Shown in pieces: positions 12,601 through 24,640 of a DNA stretch of 64,000 nucleotides. The stretch lies in contig JAWHQI010000731.1 in the NCBI GenBank assembly GCA_033032865.1, forward strand, positions 207,136 through 271,135, given 5' to 3'. The notes below the pieces were generated by a model. The model made no database searches. It was not told where the DNA came from and saw only the letters and a program-made list of their open reading frames with translations. Source of the DNA: Dactylorhiza incarnata (lineage: Eukaryota; Streptophyta; Magnoliopsida; Asparagales; Orchidaceae). The stretch's first letter is position 1. The number at the start of each line of letters is the position of its first letter. A program made the translations under genes and the position numbers.

Positions 12601-14539
12601 TCCACCAAAATTTGGAGGGCATTGGAGGTCATTTGACCCAATAATTAATTAATATATAATTTATGAAATGATTACAAAAACCTTAGAAAAAATTTCTCCA
12701 ACAATTCCCATATTTGGGTATAATGTGTGTGTAGGTATAAATAGCCTAGGTTTTAAATATCAAGCCATAGCATTTCTCTATCAAAAGTTATTCAAGAAAA
12801 AGTGACTGCCCCACCCTTGGGACCAGTCCTACAAAAATGGCCCTACATGGAGCTACACTGCCCCTATTGGGCTGAAACAAATTTTGAAATAAAGTACACA
12901 CCAAGAGCTACAACTTTGATGTTGACCACTTTTCTATAGAGGGACCTAAGTATTTTCTATAATTATTTCTAACTGCTGCCAATAAAGGGACAGAAATATA
13001 GGAATAATAATGCATTATTATAAAAAAAAAAACTGCTGCACGAATCTTAAAGCAGAAATGGAGGGCATCTGGTTGTCTTCCTCCTCCAGCAATGGCCGAA
13101 ATTCACTCCTCCTGTAGCCTCTTCCAGCCCATTTTCCCGGCCATCCGACCACCTCCTTGGCCGGACACCACCACCACCACCACCTCCGTTGAGGTGGTGG
13201 CTAACGCCGGGCGGCGGCACAGCCGCCGGAGGGGCCGATTCTGGCGAACCCACGGTAAGAAAATCCATGGAAATTTCAGATTTTCGGTCACCAGATCGGG
13301 CTCAATTGAGCCCGATTTCTCTCCTATTTTGATCTAAGATTTATCCACTGAGATAGAGGAGGAGGGGAGGACCTTTATTGGAGCCCGACGACGATGGCGG
13401 CGGTGGTCGGCCATGGCTTTTCCCCTCTCCGGCGAGCTTGCCCGATCCCTCGATTCTCCACAAAAACATTCGATCCAATACATTATTTTGACTGCCATCC
13501 ATCTTTTGAAGCTAATGGTGGAGTTGGATTTGAGAATGGGGGGGGGGGGGGGGCTGCATAGGTGGGATTTGAGGGGAACAAAATTCGGCCATGCCATTAA
13601 TGACTATTAAAGGTGAATTTCGGCCATGGTAAAAACACCAAAATCAGCCCCCATGTGGGTTGGAAAACCTCTTAAACTTCTTATAACTGAAAGAGGGAGT
13701 GAATCCCATCAATTGGGGAGGCCTTTGGCCTCCCCTTGGCCATGAATGTCATTACTTCTCTCTTTCTCTCTCCTATATTTTTGGGGAAAATGTGATTTTC
13801 TCTCTCCTGGCCGAATTCTCTAAAATTAAATGACAATTTCAGTAATTCCCAACCCCATTAGGTAGTGGACCACTTCAATTGGGTCTAGCCCAAGTGGATT
13901 GGACTTGATTGGGTCAAAATAGGTCATTTTGACCTAAATTTAGGGTGGAGTTAACTTTGGTCAATTTGAACATTAGGGTTGACCCCAATGGGTGGGTAGT
14001 GACCCATTGGTCTCTCTTAAGGGTTAGGAAGGTCTGGGTAGGGTCAATTTGGCAAGGTGGAGGCCAATTGACCCACAATAGGGCAATTTGACCAAAATAG
14101 GGCTAGAGTTGACTTAGGTCAAATTGGTGGCCCCATGATGGGAGTTTTTAGTCCATTGGGTCCCTAATATCCTTATAAGGGTAGGGGCAAGGTCAATTTG
14201 GCATGGTGGGGGCCAATTGACCCTAATTAGGCTACTTTGACCAATTTAAGGTTAGGGTTGACTTTGGTCAACTTGGCCACATTGGTTGACCCTAATGGGT
14301 CCTTGGTGCTCTATGGGAAACCCTAAAGGTTTAGGTATTCTATGGTGAGGTCAAATGGTCAAGGTGAGGCCCTAAAGTCCAACCCTAAGCTTTGTAACTA
14401 GAAATTGCTATTTACAGACAAAGGTGGTTTTCTTCTTCTTTCCTAAGCTTTTATGCACCCTTTGTGCTTCCTATGGGTTTGTCATGCCCTAGTCATGACA
14501 ACACCATCCTAGGGGTCTAGCTGTTTGGGGGATGTTACA
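9638..14539 (+). mobile_element. Giant LTR-like element, probably a solo LTR (4.9 kb)
   Basis: The block starts TGTAAGACCCC and ends GGGGATGTTACA, so its termini are imperfect inverted repeats beginning TG and ending CA. It is flanked on both sides by ATATA (9633-9637 and 14540-14544), a 5-bp duplication as made by LTR-element integrase. Inside there is no gag or pol, but a plausible promoter, GGTATAAATAGCC near 12731, which places the LTR on the plus strand. A hairpin lies near the left end (GGCGTTTTGCGG near 9693 against ACAAAACGCCG near 9733). From 13,860 to 14,400 degenerate repeats of GGGTCAATTTGGC and GTTGACTTTGGTCA occur. Ty3/gypsy elements of the Tekay/Del type have long LTRs with TGTAA...TTACA ends; that assignment is inference. 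A rearranged non-autonomous element is the alternative. Confidence 0.65.
12731..12740 (+). promoter_or_regulatory. TATA box candidate in the solo LTR
   Basis: TATAAATAG in a good plant TATA context, followed about 30 bp later by CAAGCCATAGC, a possible start site. It sits about two-thirds into the block, as expected for the U3/R boundary of a long LTR. Confidence 0.45.
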
Positions 14540-14544
14540 ATATA

Positions 14545-15486
14545 TGTCTTATAGGATAGAGCCGAATACCTTTGAATTGCGGGTGGCTAAACCTACTAGA
14601 TGTGAGTGCTACTCCTGAGATGTCCCCCCGCCCAATATTGGGGACCCGGGTAAAAGAGTCAAATTCTTGGCTAACGTAATAGCATACATCATCACATCAT
14701 AATATTCTTTTATTTTCATCATATCGTGCACGTCGCATCATCACATCTTGAATTATCATTGTTTACCAATCAGATAGCCATATATTAGGCCAATTTCAAC
14801 AGACCATTTATCAGGCTAGTCTTTTAGACCCCTCAAAAGACAAATTATCAGTCTGACTACGATAATTCCATATGCGCATAATCTTCAATATATATATATA
14901 TATATATATATTTGCACGTTAAATGCCAATTATATTCATGTCATCAATTATGCATGCAATGCAATAAAAAACGCAGGGTTTCATTATCAAGTGAATACAC
15001 ACAATTCGACCCTTTGTTATATCTATCGAATTATTGCATAAACATCAACATTATTCAGGCATAACAATTACCTAGTATAAGACATACGTACTCCATTACA
15101 TTTCACCTACCTCAATTTCGGCGCTCGAATTAATGTCGGGTAGTATTTCAGTGCTTTTTAAGAATTCAGGCTTCAATTTCAAAACATAGTACTTGGGCAG
15201 CACTTCGACACAACCTAAGATTGAAATGTCTCTCTAGAAACTTTCCCGAACTTCCCTAAATTTTTCTCAGCGTTCTGACACTTTCTCTCTAATTTCTCTC
15301 CTTGTCTCTTGATTTCAAATAACTGAAAAGGATTTGAAGTAATTTAAACATTCCATTGGATCCGTATTTATAATATTTTTCCAACGCCACCAAAATCACC
15401 TAAATCCGAGCTCTAGAACTCCCGGAAAGTCCAAAAAATCAAATCGCCCTTTGCTGGGCTCTCCGGAGATGACACGTGTCGCCCAT
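14545..15486. other. Intergenic, with a TA dinucleotide run
   Basis: No gene recognised. A (TA)n microsatellite lies at about 14889-14911. Confidence 0.5.
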
Positions 15487-15762
15487 ATAGATATTTGGCA
15501 CCACATGTCGCCATGTGGATTCCATGCACGTTGCCACATGGCAGCATGCACGTCGCCACATGGCGACCATACACAACGCCATGTGTCGCCACGTGGTGGC
15601 CATGCACGTCGGCAAGTGGAGGGCATGCACGACACCACATGGCGGTCATGTATGGCGCCACATAGCATCCAAGCATGTTGCCACACGTCGACTATGAATG
15701 TCGCCATGTGTTGGTCATGCACGACGCCACGTATCGCCATATGTTGCCACGCGGCGTGCACC
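15487..15762. repeat. Minisatellite, ~22-bp hairpin units
   Basis: About a dozen degenerate units alternate CATGCACGT with GCCACATGG or GCCATGTGG, giving near-palindromes such as CGCCACATGGCG. All frames stay open for a while on both strands, which explains the overlapping Met/His-rich open frames here. None is a gene. Confidence 0.85.
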
Positions 15763-15956
15763 TGCCAGAAAAAATGAATATACCTACATGGTATTTTTTT
15801 TACGTCCTGATTCCAAATCCGGCCTTGATTTTTTCTATATTCTACCGGTTCTTGCCGAATTTACACTTTTTTTATACGAGTGCTGATTTTGGCAAATAAA
15901 ATTTTTGACCACCGGAATTGTACTTTTTTCGTACAAACTCTATTTTTTATACAAGA

Positions 15957-16782
15957 AGGAACAATTGATTGAAATTTGCCAGCGAGTGTGGTTTCGCAAT
16001 CGTTGTTGGAGCTGTTTTGGCCTGGAAACCCTCCCTTCGTCGATTCCTTGTCCGCATGTTATGCTTTCTCGGAGAGACTCCACCCACAGAGATTGTAAGT
16101 TTAGCTTGGATTATAAACTTCAATTCAGCTTTTCGATTACATTTTTTTTTCAAGCAAGGAGAAGTTCTCCTGCTCGTACAAGCACGAGAAAATACGCCGG
16201 GCAACCCTCTGGTTGCGATAAACTTTAACATTAACGTGCACTCTGGGGGAGTAGAATCGGAGATCAATCAAAGCAAGGGGGAATCAAGACTTGCGGTAGA
16301 GGATGGCGGAGCATGAGGAGTTGCACTGATCGATGTATATTATACTTTGTAATTTAATAAATATAAACCCCCAGTCACGCTATATTATAACAATACTTCA
16401 GCGTTGATTTCATCGATCAATGCAGTAGCATGGGGGCTACTGCAAGTCTTGATTCTCCCTTACTCGGATTGTTCGCTGATTCTACTCCCCCAGAGTGGAC
16501 GTTAATGTTGAAGTTTACCGCAACCAGAGGGTTGCCCAGCGTATTCTCCCGTGCTTGTACCGGCAGGAGAACTTCTCCTTACTTGAAAAAAAAAATGTAA
16601 TCGAAAAGCTGAATTGAAGTTTATAATCCAAGCTAAACTTACAATTTCTGCTGGTGGAGTCTCTCCGAGAAAGCATAACATGCGGAGAGGGAATCGACGA
16701 AGGGAGGGTTCCCAGGCTAAAACAGCTCCAACAACGATTGCGAAACCACACTCGGTGACAAATTTCAATCAATTGTTCTTTC
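15957..16782. repeat. Long inverted repeat: two ~375-bp arms, ~75-bp loop
   Basis: The left arm (15957-16335) begins GGAACAATTGATTGAAATTT and the right arm (16411-16782) ends with its complement. Pairing continues almost to the centre, where TTGCACTGATCGATG meets CATCGATCAATGCA. Mismatches and small gaps are scattered, so the arms are clearly similar but not identical. The loop contains TTAATAAATATAAA. Open frames in the arms translate the same peptide on opposite strands (for example CWSCF and LPSSIP), so they come from one duplicated segment. No transposase ends or target duplication are obvious. A transcript would fold into one long hairpin. It could be a foldback element or an inverted duplication of a gene fragment. 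Confidence 0.9.
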
Positions 16783-17104
16783 TCCGCGACATCGCAAACT
16801 TTCCTCCCACCTCTTCATCCTCTGCAATAAGCCATTTTATTTTTTCTAATCATTTTTAGATTTAATACCATCATGGGCCGGAGGAGCTGTTTCTTCTCGA
16901 GCTTCTGTTCCTTTTTCCACTAATTTGACTCCTGCATTTAACAGTCATCATGTTAAAATGCAACATGCGGTCAGTTTCTATTTAATTTAGTGTTCATTCC
17001 GGTGCTTGTAGTTTGAACTCATGTTTTGGAAAGCTGTGTTTTTTATTTTCTTCCAATTTGTATGCAAAATAAAAACAAAGCTTTTGACTGAGTTTTGAAG
17101 AGAT

Positions 17105-17415
17105 TTAGGTTCCGTTTGGCACGTCGGTGGCGGCCATGAACGCGGTGGTCATGAAATGTCGTTCGTGAACGCCCGACCTCACCTATTAAAATTCATGCAT
17201 TTTATACTCAAATTAGATTATTATTTTCGTAGCGGTCATAACCTTTGTCTTGCCAAACATACATTCTATGATATGGCGTTTTTAATTGACCAAACTCATA
17301 GAGCAAATAAGTCGCGCCAAACAAAGTCTTAGGCTCCGCTAGGAACAGCGGTGGCGGCCATGAACGCGGTGGTCATGAACGCCGCCCGACCACACCTAAT
17401 TAGGAGCTTCTGTTA
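17105..17415. mobile_element. Two overlapping MITE-like copies
   Basis: TTAGGTTCCGTTTGGC at 17105 is matched by the inverted GCGCCAAACAAAGTCTTA near 17330, and there a second copy begins with TTAGGCTCCG. Both contain GGTGGCGGCCATGAACGCGG (about 17126 and 17350). The ends resemble those of the element at 4277. Confidence 0.55.
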
Positions 17416-17437
17416 GAAAAACAACTTTCCATTATTT

Positions 17438-17473
<36 letters not shown>

Positions 17474-20400
17474 TTTCTCTCTTTTTATATAATTTTCCTA
17501 AATATAAATAATAAATAATTATAATTATTTCTGTAATAGAATTTTCGAAATAAAAAAAACTTAATTAAAATGACATGAATTAAAATAACAAAAAATATTA
17601 GAGTAAGAAATCAAAGCTGGGTAAGAAATGTGATTACTGTCCTAAAGAAGTTGCATCATCCTCCGACAGGACTTTCAACTGATGCTCACTTCTCCAAAAT
17701 ACAACATCCGGCTAGATACCAAAACTTCGATGTGTGCGGACACTGAAGAAGCACAGAACACCCAAACTTTTACTAGATGAAGCAACCGTAGAATAACAAG
17801 AAACTATATTGAAAGAAATGAGAGCTTAAGGGGAAAAAGAGGAGAGAATTTGTATGTATATTATACTCTCATACTTTAGAGAGTTATTTATAGGCTAAAA
17901 AAATATTTCACAATTTATTAAAATATTTAAACATTTAATTATAATAATTAATGCAAAATATTAATTATTTGATAACATTAATTAACTATATAATAAATAT
18001 GTTATTTACTATATAACGTTAACCCTATATCATAAATATATCTATACTATTCTAAAAAGAAATATGGTGGTCTGCGAATAGCGTGAGATCAAAAATCTAC
18101 AAAAATTTAGGACCATCGGATATATGGCTTCAAAATACAGGAACCGTCCGATCAAATGGAGCTGGAGTGCAAATAGCCGATCTTTGGATTTTCCCAAATC
18201 CATTCTCCCGAAATCCCCCGATAGCAGCCCGCCAACATTTCCTCCGCCACTTCGCTTCACCGCCACTCACGGTCACGGTTACGGTCTTTGTTGATGATAG
18301 TTCCAAGGCTGGGAGTGCGGGAGGGTCTCCAAATCGGGCAGTGTGTGAGGCGGAGCGCGTCCCGTCTTCTTCCTCTTCGGGTGGTGTTGGCGTTAGAGAT
18401 CCAGCTGCGCGCTAGGCATGGCGCTGGTTCATCTCCGGGAGAAGAGCTCGCTAGGGGGCCTATTTCTGCTGCGCGTAAGGAAGCTGGAGCGTCGTCTTCA
18501 TTTTCTTGGAGTCATGGACAGCGGCGGCTAGGGTTCTTTCCTCCAGAGCTTTCTTCTCCCTTTTGTGGTGGGGAAACGCGGGATCTGCGTCATACGCAGC
18601 TCTCCCCGACGATCCTCCGCACAAACGCCAATTCCGCTCCCAAACACAAGATCAAGGTACTTTTTTCTTCTTGACTTCGCACTGTCAATTTCCATTTCCA
18701 TTCAAATCTCCTAACAACTTCTCATATCTACAACATCTACGATGTTTCCCAAATATATCAGATTACCGATTTCCCCTCTCAGATTTTTTTTCTAAGACTC
18801 TGTTTTCGATTTCCACTTCACACTGCTTTTCAGATTTTTGTTCTACCTACTTCACCTCTGACGGAAGAGAAACCAGCCATGCACGATCCACCCTACCGAA
18901 CGTGCCCTAAGAATCAATATATATGCCAAAAACTTAATTTCACCTAACAACTCATCATTGTCAAAACTTAACTAGAATTCACCCTTTAGCAAAATCTGTA
19001 CAAGACTCACAGCTATAGCTAGCTACAGGTTATTCATAAAATAAGGATAGTAGACTACACAGCCAATATCTACAGAAACATGGCTATAATTCTCCCAAAG
19101 CTGCCAATTGTTCCTCCTGCAAGTTGTTTTGAACAAATTGTCACAATGAAACTGAACATGCAGATTCAAATAAAAACTGAACTTAATAATATAGTATAGG
19201 CAACTGGAAAACAGGAAATTGCAAGATTTCCCTGGCATTTTACATATTGACATTTGAGCTTACCATCATAACCTCAATACACATGATGTCATTTTTGGAT
19301 TTCTTTTTTGTGCTTCGTCTTCAACTTATTAGATGTTCATGCAGAAACTTGATTCGAAAAAGAATCAAAAATTCATAATAAGAATAATATCCACATCAAG
19401 AATCAATACTTCATGTGCATGCATAGAAGAATGCTTTACAAATTATCTTATGCCATAATATTTGCAGGAAATAGCAGTCGTCACCATGTGCGAACCATCA
19501 AGAGAATGCACTGGTGAAGTTTGTGTCGTCGGAGCGGATTTCAATCGTTTCAAATTTTGTGAATTTTCAGCCATCAATGTGGATTTCATCAAGAGAATGC
19601 TGTGGTTTAGGGTTGTTGGATTTTCTTCCTCTTCTCATCTTCATCTCCACGATCCGCTCTTTCTTCAAAACGCACGACAATGTCTTCCTATCCCCCCATC
19701 TATTACTAGCAGAAAGTTTGTCTTCAATCTTTTGCTTCGTTCTGGTGTCTGAAAAGGCGGATGCTTTCTCTTATGCGGCCATAGTGGCGTCGGCATGCAG
19801 CAACTGCAGGTTCACATATTGGGATACATGTAAATGCTTTGTTGTTATTGTAGTCTCTAAATTGTGCTTTGAATTATTTTTCATGTTGTATGCAGACTCA
19901 ATGCAACTCTCGATTGAGAGGAGCCCGTTGGCAACCAAATACAACAATTTTCAAACATAATTAATGGATGTGAAATGGACGTGAGCCGAATTCAACATTT
20001 GTACAGATAAGAAACATAATTTGTATTTCAGTTCTATAGAGGCAATATCTGCCAAACATTTATATGTACATGAGCATGTTTCAAGCAATTTATCACGATG
20101 GTTTTCGAGAATACATGGGAAGGCGAATCTATCACAATTTAATCTCAGCAAACAAAAATCTGCAAAGTATTTTTTTTCACCATACAACCTGGTCATACAC
20201 AACTTCCTTAAGCCATTAGAAGCCTAAGAGTTTATTTGCTTTAGTTTAAAGTTAGAAAAAGTTTTGGATTTGTTTTATGTGCATGACTGATAATTTTGAA
20301 TTAGAATAATGTGATTCTTTACCCGTAAATGCAAGCATTATTTTAACTTTATTGTAACCTATGCTCAACCTAGGCATCCACAACCATTGCAGAAGCTTAG

Positions 20401-21157
20401 ACTTCAAACCTCGCGATCAACTTTCTCAAGTGCTGCATTCCATACGGCTGCGGCAAGTTATATTCGGCACCTCCTCCTCTGGCTTCAGTACTCCACAATA
20501 GCACAGGTTCAAATTTTTTTCCCTATTTTCAAACTCATGAAAACAGAGGCTGAATAATACACTGATTTCACAGTGAATGCCAGCATTATTTTAACTTTAC
20601 TGAAATTTTTCCATATATCTGCAACCGTCAATGATCTACTTTAGGAAGTCTTTGTGAAAAAATTGATACCGAATGCAATGATTTGTTTGGGAAAAACTGA
20701 TACTACACTTAGAATCGTGTTGCTTTTTTGTTTTTAATTCCACTGGACGCTCAGTTGGATCTCCACCATGGTACCCCAACGTCATTATGTTTCTCCCGCT
20801 CCCTCCCGCTCACCCTAGGATTGCGTTTTTTTAATCAACTCCGCTATTATGTCCTTGCAATCAAGATTTTCATTCAACTATAACAGGTTTGGATGTGAAA
20901 TGATCTGATTTCATATGGGCGCAACATAACATATTTACTTTTATAGCGTGTATCCAATTTAGTCTCATACTCTATTCTAGCGCGAGATATTGCCCTTCTC
21001 ACTTTACAAGCTGTTTCTAAATTCTCGAGTTGACTGTGCTCATACTTTTTGGTGCTTCTCCTTTTTTTAGTATTGCAAATTCAAACTTCATAGGTAATAC
21101 TTCATAGGCAAAGAAACTGATCATATGTTTTTCTTGCTTTTTCTTCTTGCTGGAGGT
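17416..21157. other. Low-GC stretch with exon-like fragments, no gene assigned
   Basis: An (ATA)n microsatellite lies at about 17450-17472. A GC-richer block at 18,240-18,660 carries a frame from 18506 that ends at a good splice donor (ATCAAG/GTAC near 18656) and could be a first exon, but the peptide is not recognised. Exon-like pieces ending in plausible donors also occur near 19,470-19,760 and 20,380-20,508. They might belong with the glycyl-tRNA synthetase fragment just downstream, but nothing in the sequence proves it. Confidence 0.35.
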
Positions 21158-21343
21158 TGTTGCCCATACGTTATGCCTGTCCTGAAGGCATCTGGACACG
21201 TTGATGCATTTACCAATCTAATGGTGAAGGATAGGAAATGGGAACATGCTATCGGGCTGATCATTTTCTTAAAGATTTATGCAAGGAGAAAGTAGAGATA
21301 GATCACACACTCTAGCTAAAAAAGTAGTTGAATTGATTCTCTG
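21158..21343 (+). pseudogene. Glycyl-tRNA synthetase exon fragment, frameshifted
   Basis: Glycyl-tRNA synthetase charges tRNA-Gly; in plants it serves cytosol and organelles. Here one frame reads MPVLKASGHVDAFTNLMVKD and, after a 1-base loss near 21235, another frame reads GTCYRADHFLKDLCKEKVEI. Both are highly characteristic of the eukaryotic GlyRS catalytic domain, where the two segments are contiguous. A further shift gives AKKVVELIL before a good donor (CTCTG/GTAAGAG at 21344). The frameshifts within one exon, and the absence of the rest of the domain (more than 400 residues expected), show a broken gene copy. The donor and surviving intron sequence suggest a genomic fragment, not a processed cDNA. 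Confidence 0.75.
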
Positions 21344-21410
21344 GTAAGAGAAATTTGTTTATGATGAATATTTATTTTTTGGACTTTCCTTTTATCGCCT
21401 TCCTGCTTTT

Positions 21411-21495
21411 TTACAGATCGAAAGCCCTATCTCGATTTCATTAATATCTTAACAGCTATTTTACAGATCGAAAGCTCTATCTCGATTTTACGAAT
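21411..21495. repeat. Short direct repeat (2 copies)
   Basis: TTACAGATCGAAAGC followed by CTATCTCGATTT occurs at about 21411 and again at about 21463, 52 bp apart. It lies just after the GlyRS fragment. Confidence 0.7.
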
Positions 21496-22124
21496 GGTGA
21501 TGATCGGAATTTACTAAAGCTTTGTTGCAGGTATACACAACTCTATCATATGTACATTTTTGTTTATTTTATGCCCAAGAACATCTTAAGCATTTTAATT
21601 TTCCCCCTCACCAACCGCTTCATCATCTTAGTTTGATTAGTACTACTGTGTTTACATCAACATGTCTTCTATTTCATCACACTAAATGTATAATATACTT
21701 CTACCAAAATATAACTCACTATATATATGCATATAGCTGGAAAAACAGAAAGCTATGGCTGTGACAAATATTGAGAGTTCTATGCACATGTCTCTCCATA
21801 ATTTCTTTGCCTGCTTGCACTCCCACTATAGACTCTTGAAAAATTATTCGTAATTGTTGTTTAATATTTTGCTTTCATTTTCATGTTTCCTAGGGGTGCT
21901 TTGTGGGTATTAGTCAATTAGTGGCTAAGCAAAACACGATAGTCTCTGTGATGACTGCTACTAGGGCTGCTTCGTAGTATCGGCCGGTAGAGGGTCGAGC
22001 GGAGCAGATAGTTTCTTTTTAATATGTGTGTGTGTTCATGTACATTATATAACTATTTCTATGCATATAATCTGCTATTTTAGAATGAATTATAGCACAA
22101 TACTATCATCTTTTTGGTGTGTGA
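21496..22124. other. No gene seen
   Basis: AT-rich sequence without recognisable coding content. Short open frames are random. Confidence 0.4.
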
Positions 22125-22225
22125 CAGGTGACCCATGTGGTTGTGAATGACACAAAATCTGAAATAATTCGGTCAAGCATAGTTGAGTCTTACTTATGGT
22201 CAGGTGACCCCTGTGGTTGTGAAAC

Positions 22226-22462
22226 CACGACAAATGTCGCCCCCACGACAATTGTCGCCCCCACGACAATTGTCGCCCCACGACAAATGTCGCACCCACA
22301 ACAAATGTCTGCCCCCACGACAAATGTCGCCCCCCACGACAAATGTCGCCCCCCACGACAAATGTCGCCCCCCACGACAAATGTCGCCCCTAACGACAAA
22401 TGTCGCCCTAACGACAAATGTCGCCCTAACGATAAATGTCGCCCTAACGACAAATGTCGCCT
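22226..22462. repeat. Minisatellite, ~18-bp palindromic unit, 13 copies
   Basis: The unit is CACGACAAATGTCGCCCC with small length changes; two copies contain the perfect palindrome CGACAATTGTCG. The last four copies share CCTA instead of CCCC, a sign of stepwise expansion. A 23-bp flank (GGTGACCC, then TGTGGTTGTGA) is itself repeated, at about 22127 and 22202. Open frames here are only the translated repeat. Units are contiguous, with no unique spacers, so this is not a CRISPR array. Confidence 0.95.
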
Positions 22463-23199
22463 TGGATCGGGCCGGAGGCCCGTGCCTGTCACTCGTATAT
22501 ATATATATAATATTTATTATATATTTAACATTAATAACATTAAAGTTTATAATATTAAATGAATTGAACTTATGTTAAAGTTAATATCATAAACATTTTG
22601 CACATTATTATCTTTATTAATAATAGGAATATTATAATATCATTTTATTCATTACAATAATAAATGTATAATATATATTATATCTATAATTATTAAAATA
22701 TTATCATTATTTTGCGGGTCGCCCGATTTTTTCCGGTCCAGAGAATTGGACTGACTTAGCTCCGGGTCGGACCGGGCGCGTAAACAGTCAAATGAAAACC
22801 AAGCAGTAATGATATGCAATAAACTTTTTTAACGTGTAAAACCCTGAAAGGGTGATAAACTACGTGGTTGGATCTATGTCAAGCAAAAACTCACTATTTC
22901 TCCTTTATTTACAAGTTTTGAGTACAATGAAAGTAGGAAAAAATCAAGTCCACAATAAGGCTGATATCGAGTCCACGAGAGTGTTCCTCCATGCTTTCTC
23001 TTGGACTCACCGAAGCGTCCAAGTGAGAGTTGCGCGGATTTGAGAGGAAGTGGAGCGAATCCCGAGCGAAGGTACGATTAAAGTCTCATGATCTCGTCAG
23101 AAAACCTCAGAACTCCTTCTAGTCTCTAGAGTTGCTTGTCTTCAAATGAAGGCCTCAGTGCCTTTAATAGCTTTCTTGAAAGGTTACGTTAGTAATTGC
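22463..23199. other. AT-rich then mixed sequence, no gene seen
   Basis: Contains a very AT-rich segment (22,495-22,710) and a short GC-rich one (22,715-22,790). No protein or RNA gene recognised. Confidence 0.4.
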
Positions 23200-24640
23200 G
23201 CCCGACTGAATCTTAAGTTGATGAATGATGTTGCCCCGTTCTGGTTACCAAGATCGCCAATTTTCCCAAAATGACGAACATGCCCCCCGGGCAGTTCGGG
23301 CGGCCTGGGCAGGTTGCCAGACGATGGCGGTCGGAAGTGGCGGTAGCCTTCGAAGCGCGCACGCAAGCCTGTGCAAGGAGCATGCGCGAGCGGGAGCGCG
23401 ATGGCGCCCGTGCAGGGGCCCGTCCGCCCGTTCTGGGGCGCGCTCGCCAGTGCGCCGCATAGCGTGTGCACAAGGCACACGCAAGTCGGCCGCGAGCGTG
23501 TTCACGGGGCACGCACGCAAGTCGGCCGCGCGCGCGCTGGCCAATCGAGCTTGCGCTTGCTGTGTGCGTGAGCGCTCGTGTGCCTGCGCGGGACGTGGGT
23601 GGTGCCTTTGTGTGCTCGGTTTCATCCCCCTTTCAGGGTGACTTTGGCCCTTTCTAGTGGGTGCGGCTCACGCGCGTGGTTCGCTCGGTCGGGTCGTATT
23701 GCTTTAATTTTTTGGTCAAAGTCCCATTGGTTTGATTTAAAAATCTCTGTGGGAACCCCCATCAAATACCTCAAATTTTTACGAGTCATGATCCGCGAAG
23801 CATCGAGCGCGGAAATTTTTCCTTGCGCTTGCGATGGCCTCGAGCTGTAGATTTTGAGCACAATTACAGACACATGCCATGAATTATTATCCACAGGTGA
23901 TTTGAAATTAAGAGAATTTTTTTGATTGAGTCAAATATTTGTCATGATCGGTGGATATTTCCTCCCCTTTCTGCGAAGATATTTGATCGGAGTATGATTG
24001 GCGATGTTTCTCCTTTAAGGAGAACAGAAAATGGTAGGATATCTTCTAACCTTAATGGAACCTTCCATTATAGGTCCCCTACAGGTCTCATAAATTGGTG
24101 AGCACTGCAGCTTCTTTATTTACGTTGCTGCGAAGTTTTTGAGGATCTTGTCCGGAGTATACGGAGGTTCCCCATCGTCGTGTCTCCCTCCAAGAAAGTC
24201 GGCAATTTTTTGTGAAAATATTTCTTGTCCTAAAAAGGAGAACTTGGGGAGAGAAGAAAATGTGCGCGCCAGCCGTTGGGAATGGCGGTGTAGTGCTCTG
24301 CGCGACAACCTCCCGAGCGTGCGGGCCGCAGGGGGAGCGGCGCCCGTGCGGTGCTTGTGCGGACGAGGCGCCTTCGCGGCCGTGCGCGTCCCCTACACGT
24401 GTGCGCATAGCACCTGCGCTGCTGCGCGGAGCTAGCACTAGCGCGTGGTGCTCGTGTGGTGCGCACGACACCCTCATGATTGTGCAAGCATACGGTGCTC
24501 GCGTGGTTCCTGCGTGGCGCATGCGGTATCTGCAGGAGTGCGGCGCACGCAGTATCCGCAGGGGTGCAACACACGCGGTATATGGTGGCGTGCGGCGCTC
24601 GTGGGGGCGTGCGGCCTCTGCGTGAGCGCAACGCGTCAGG
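23200..24640. other. Two GC-rich islands separated by ~0.6 kb, no gene assigned
   Basis: The islands at about 23,270-23,660 and 24,245-24,640 are strikingly GC-rich and full of CpG and GCGC words, unlike the AT-rich DNA on both sides. In the first, CACGCAAGTCGGCCGCG occurs twice. In the second, GCGGTATCTGCAGG-like words recur. Long frames are open on both strands because stop codons are rare at this composition; their arginine/alanine-rich translations match nothing recognised. They could be parts of LTRs or old coding relics. Confidence 0.4.

Noticed and set aside
13047..13337. Short coding frames within the 4.9-kb LTR-like block
   Set aside because: Low-complexity (CCA)n and GC-rich sequence open on both strands; no domain.
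15396..15777. His/Met/Trp-rich frames on both strands
   Set aside because: They are the 22-bp minisatellite read in several frames.
22226..22462. Possible CRISPR-like array
   Set aside because: Units are contiguous, with no unique spacers and no cas genes, and the genome is a plant nuclear one; it is a minisatellite.
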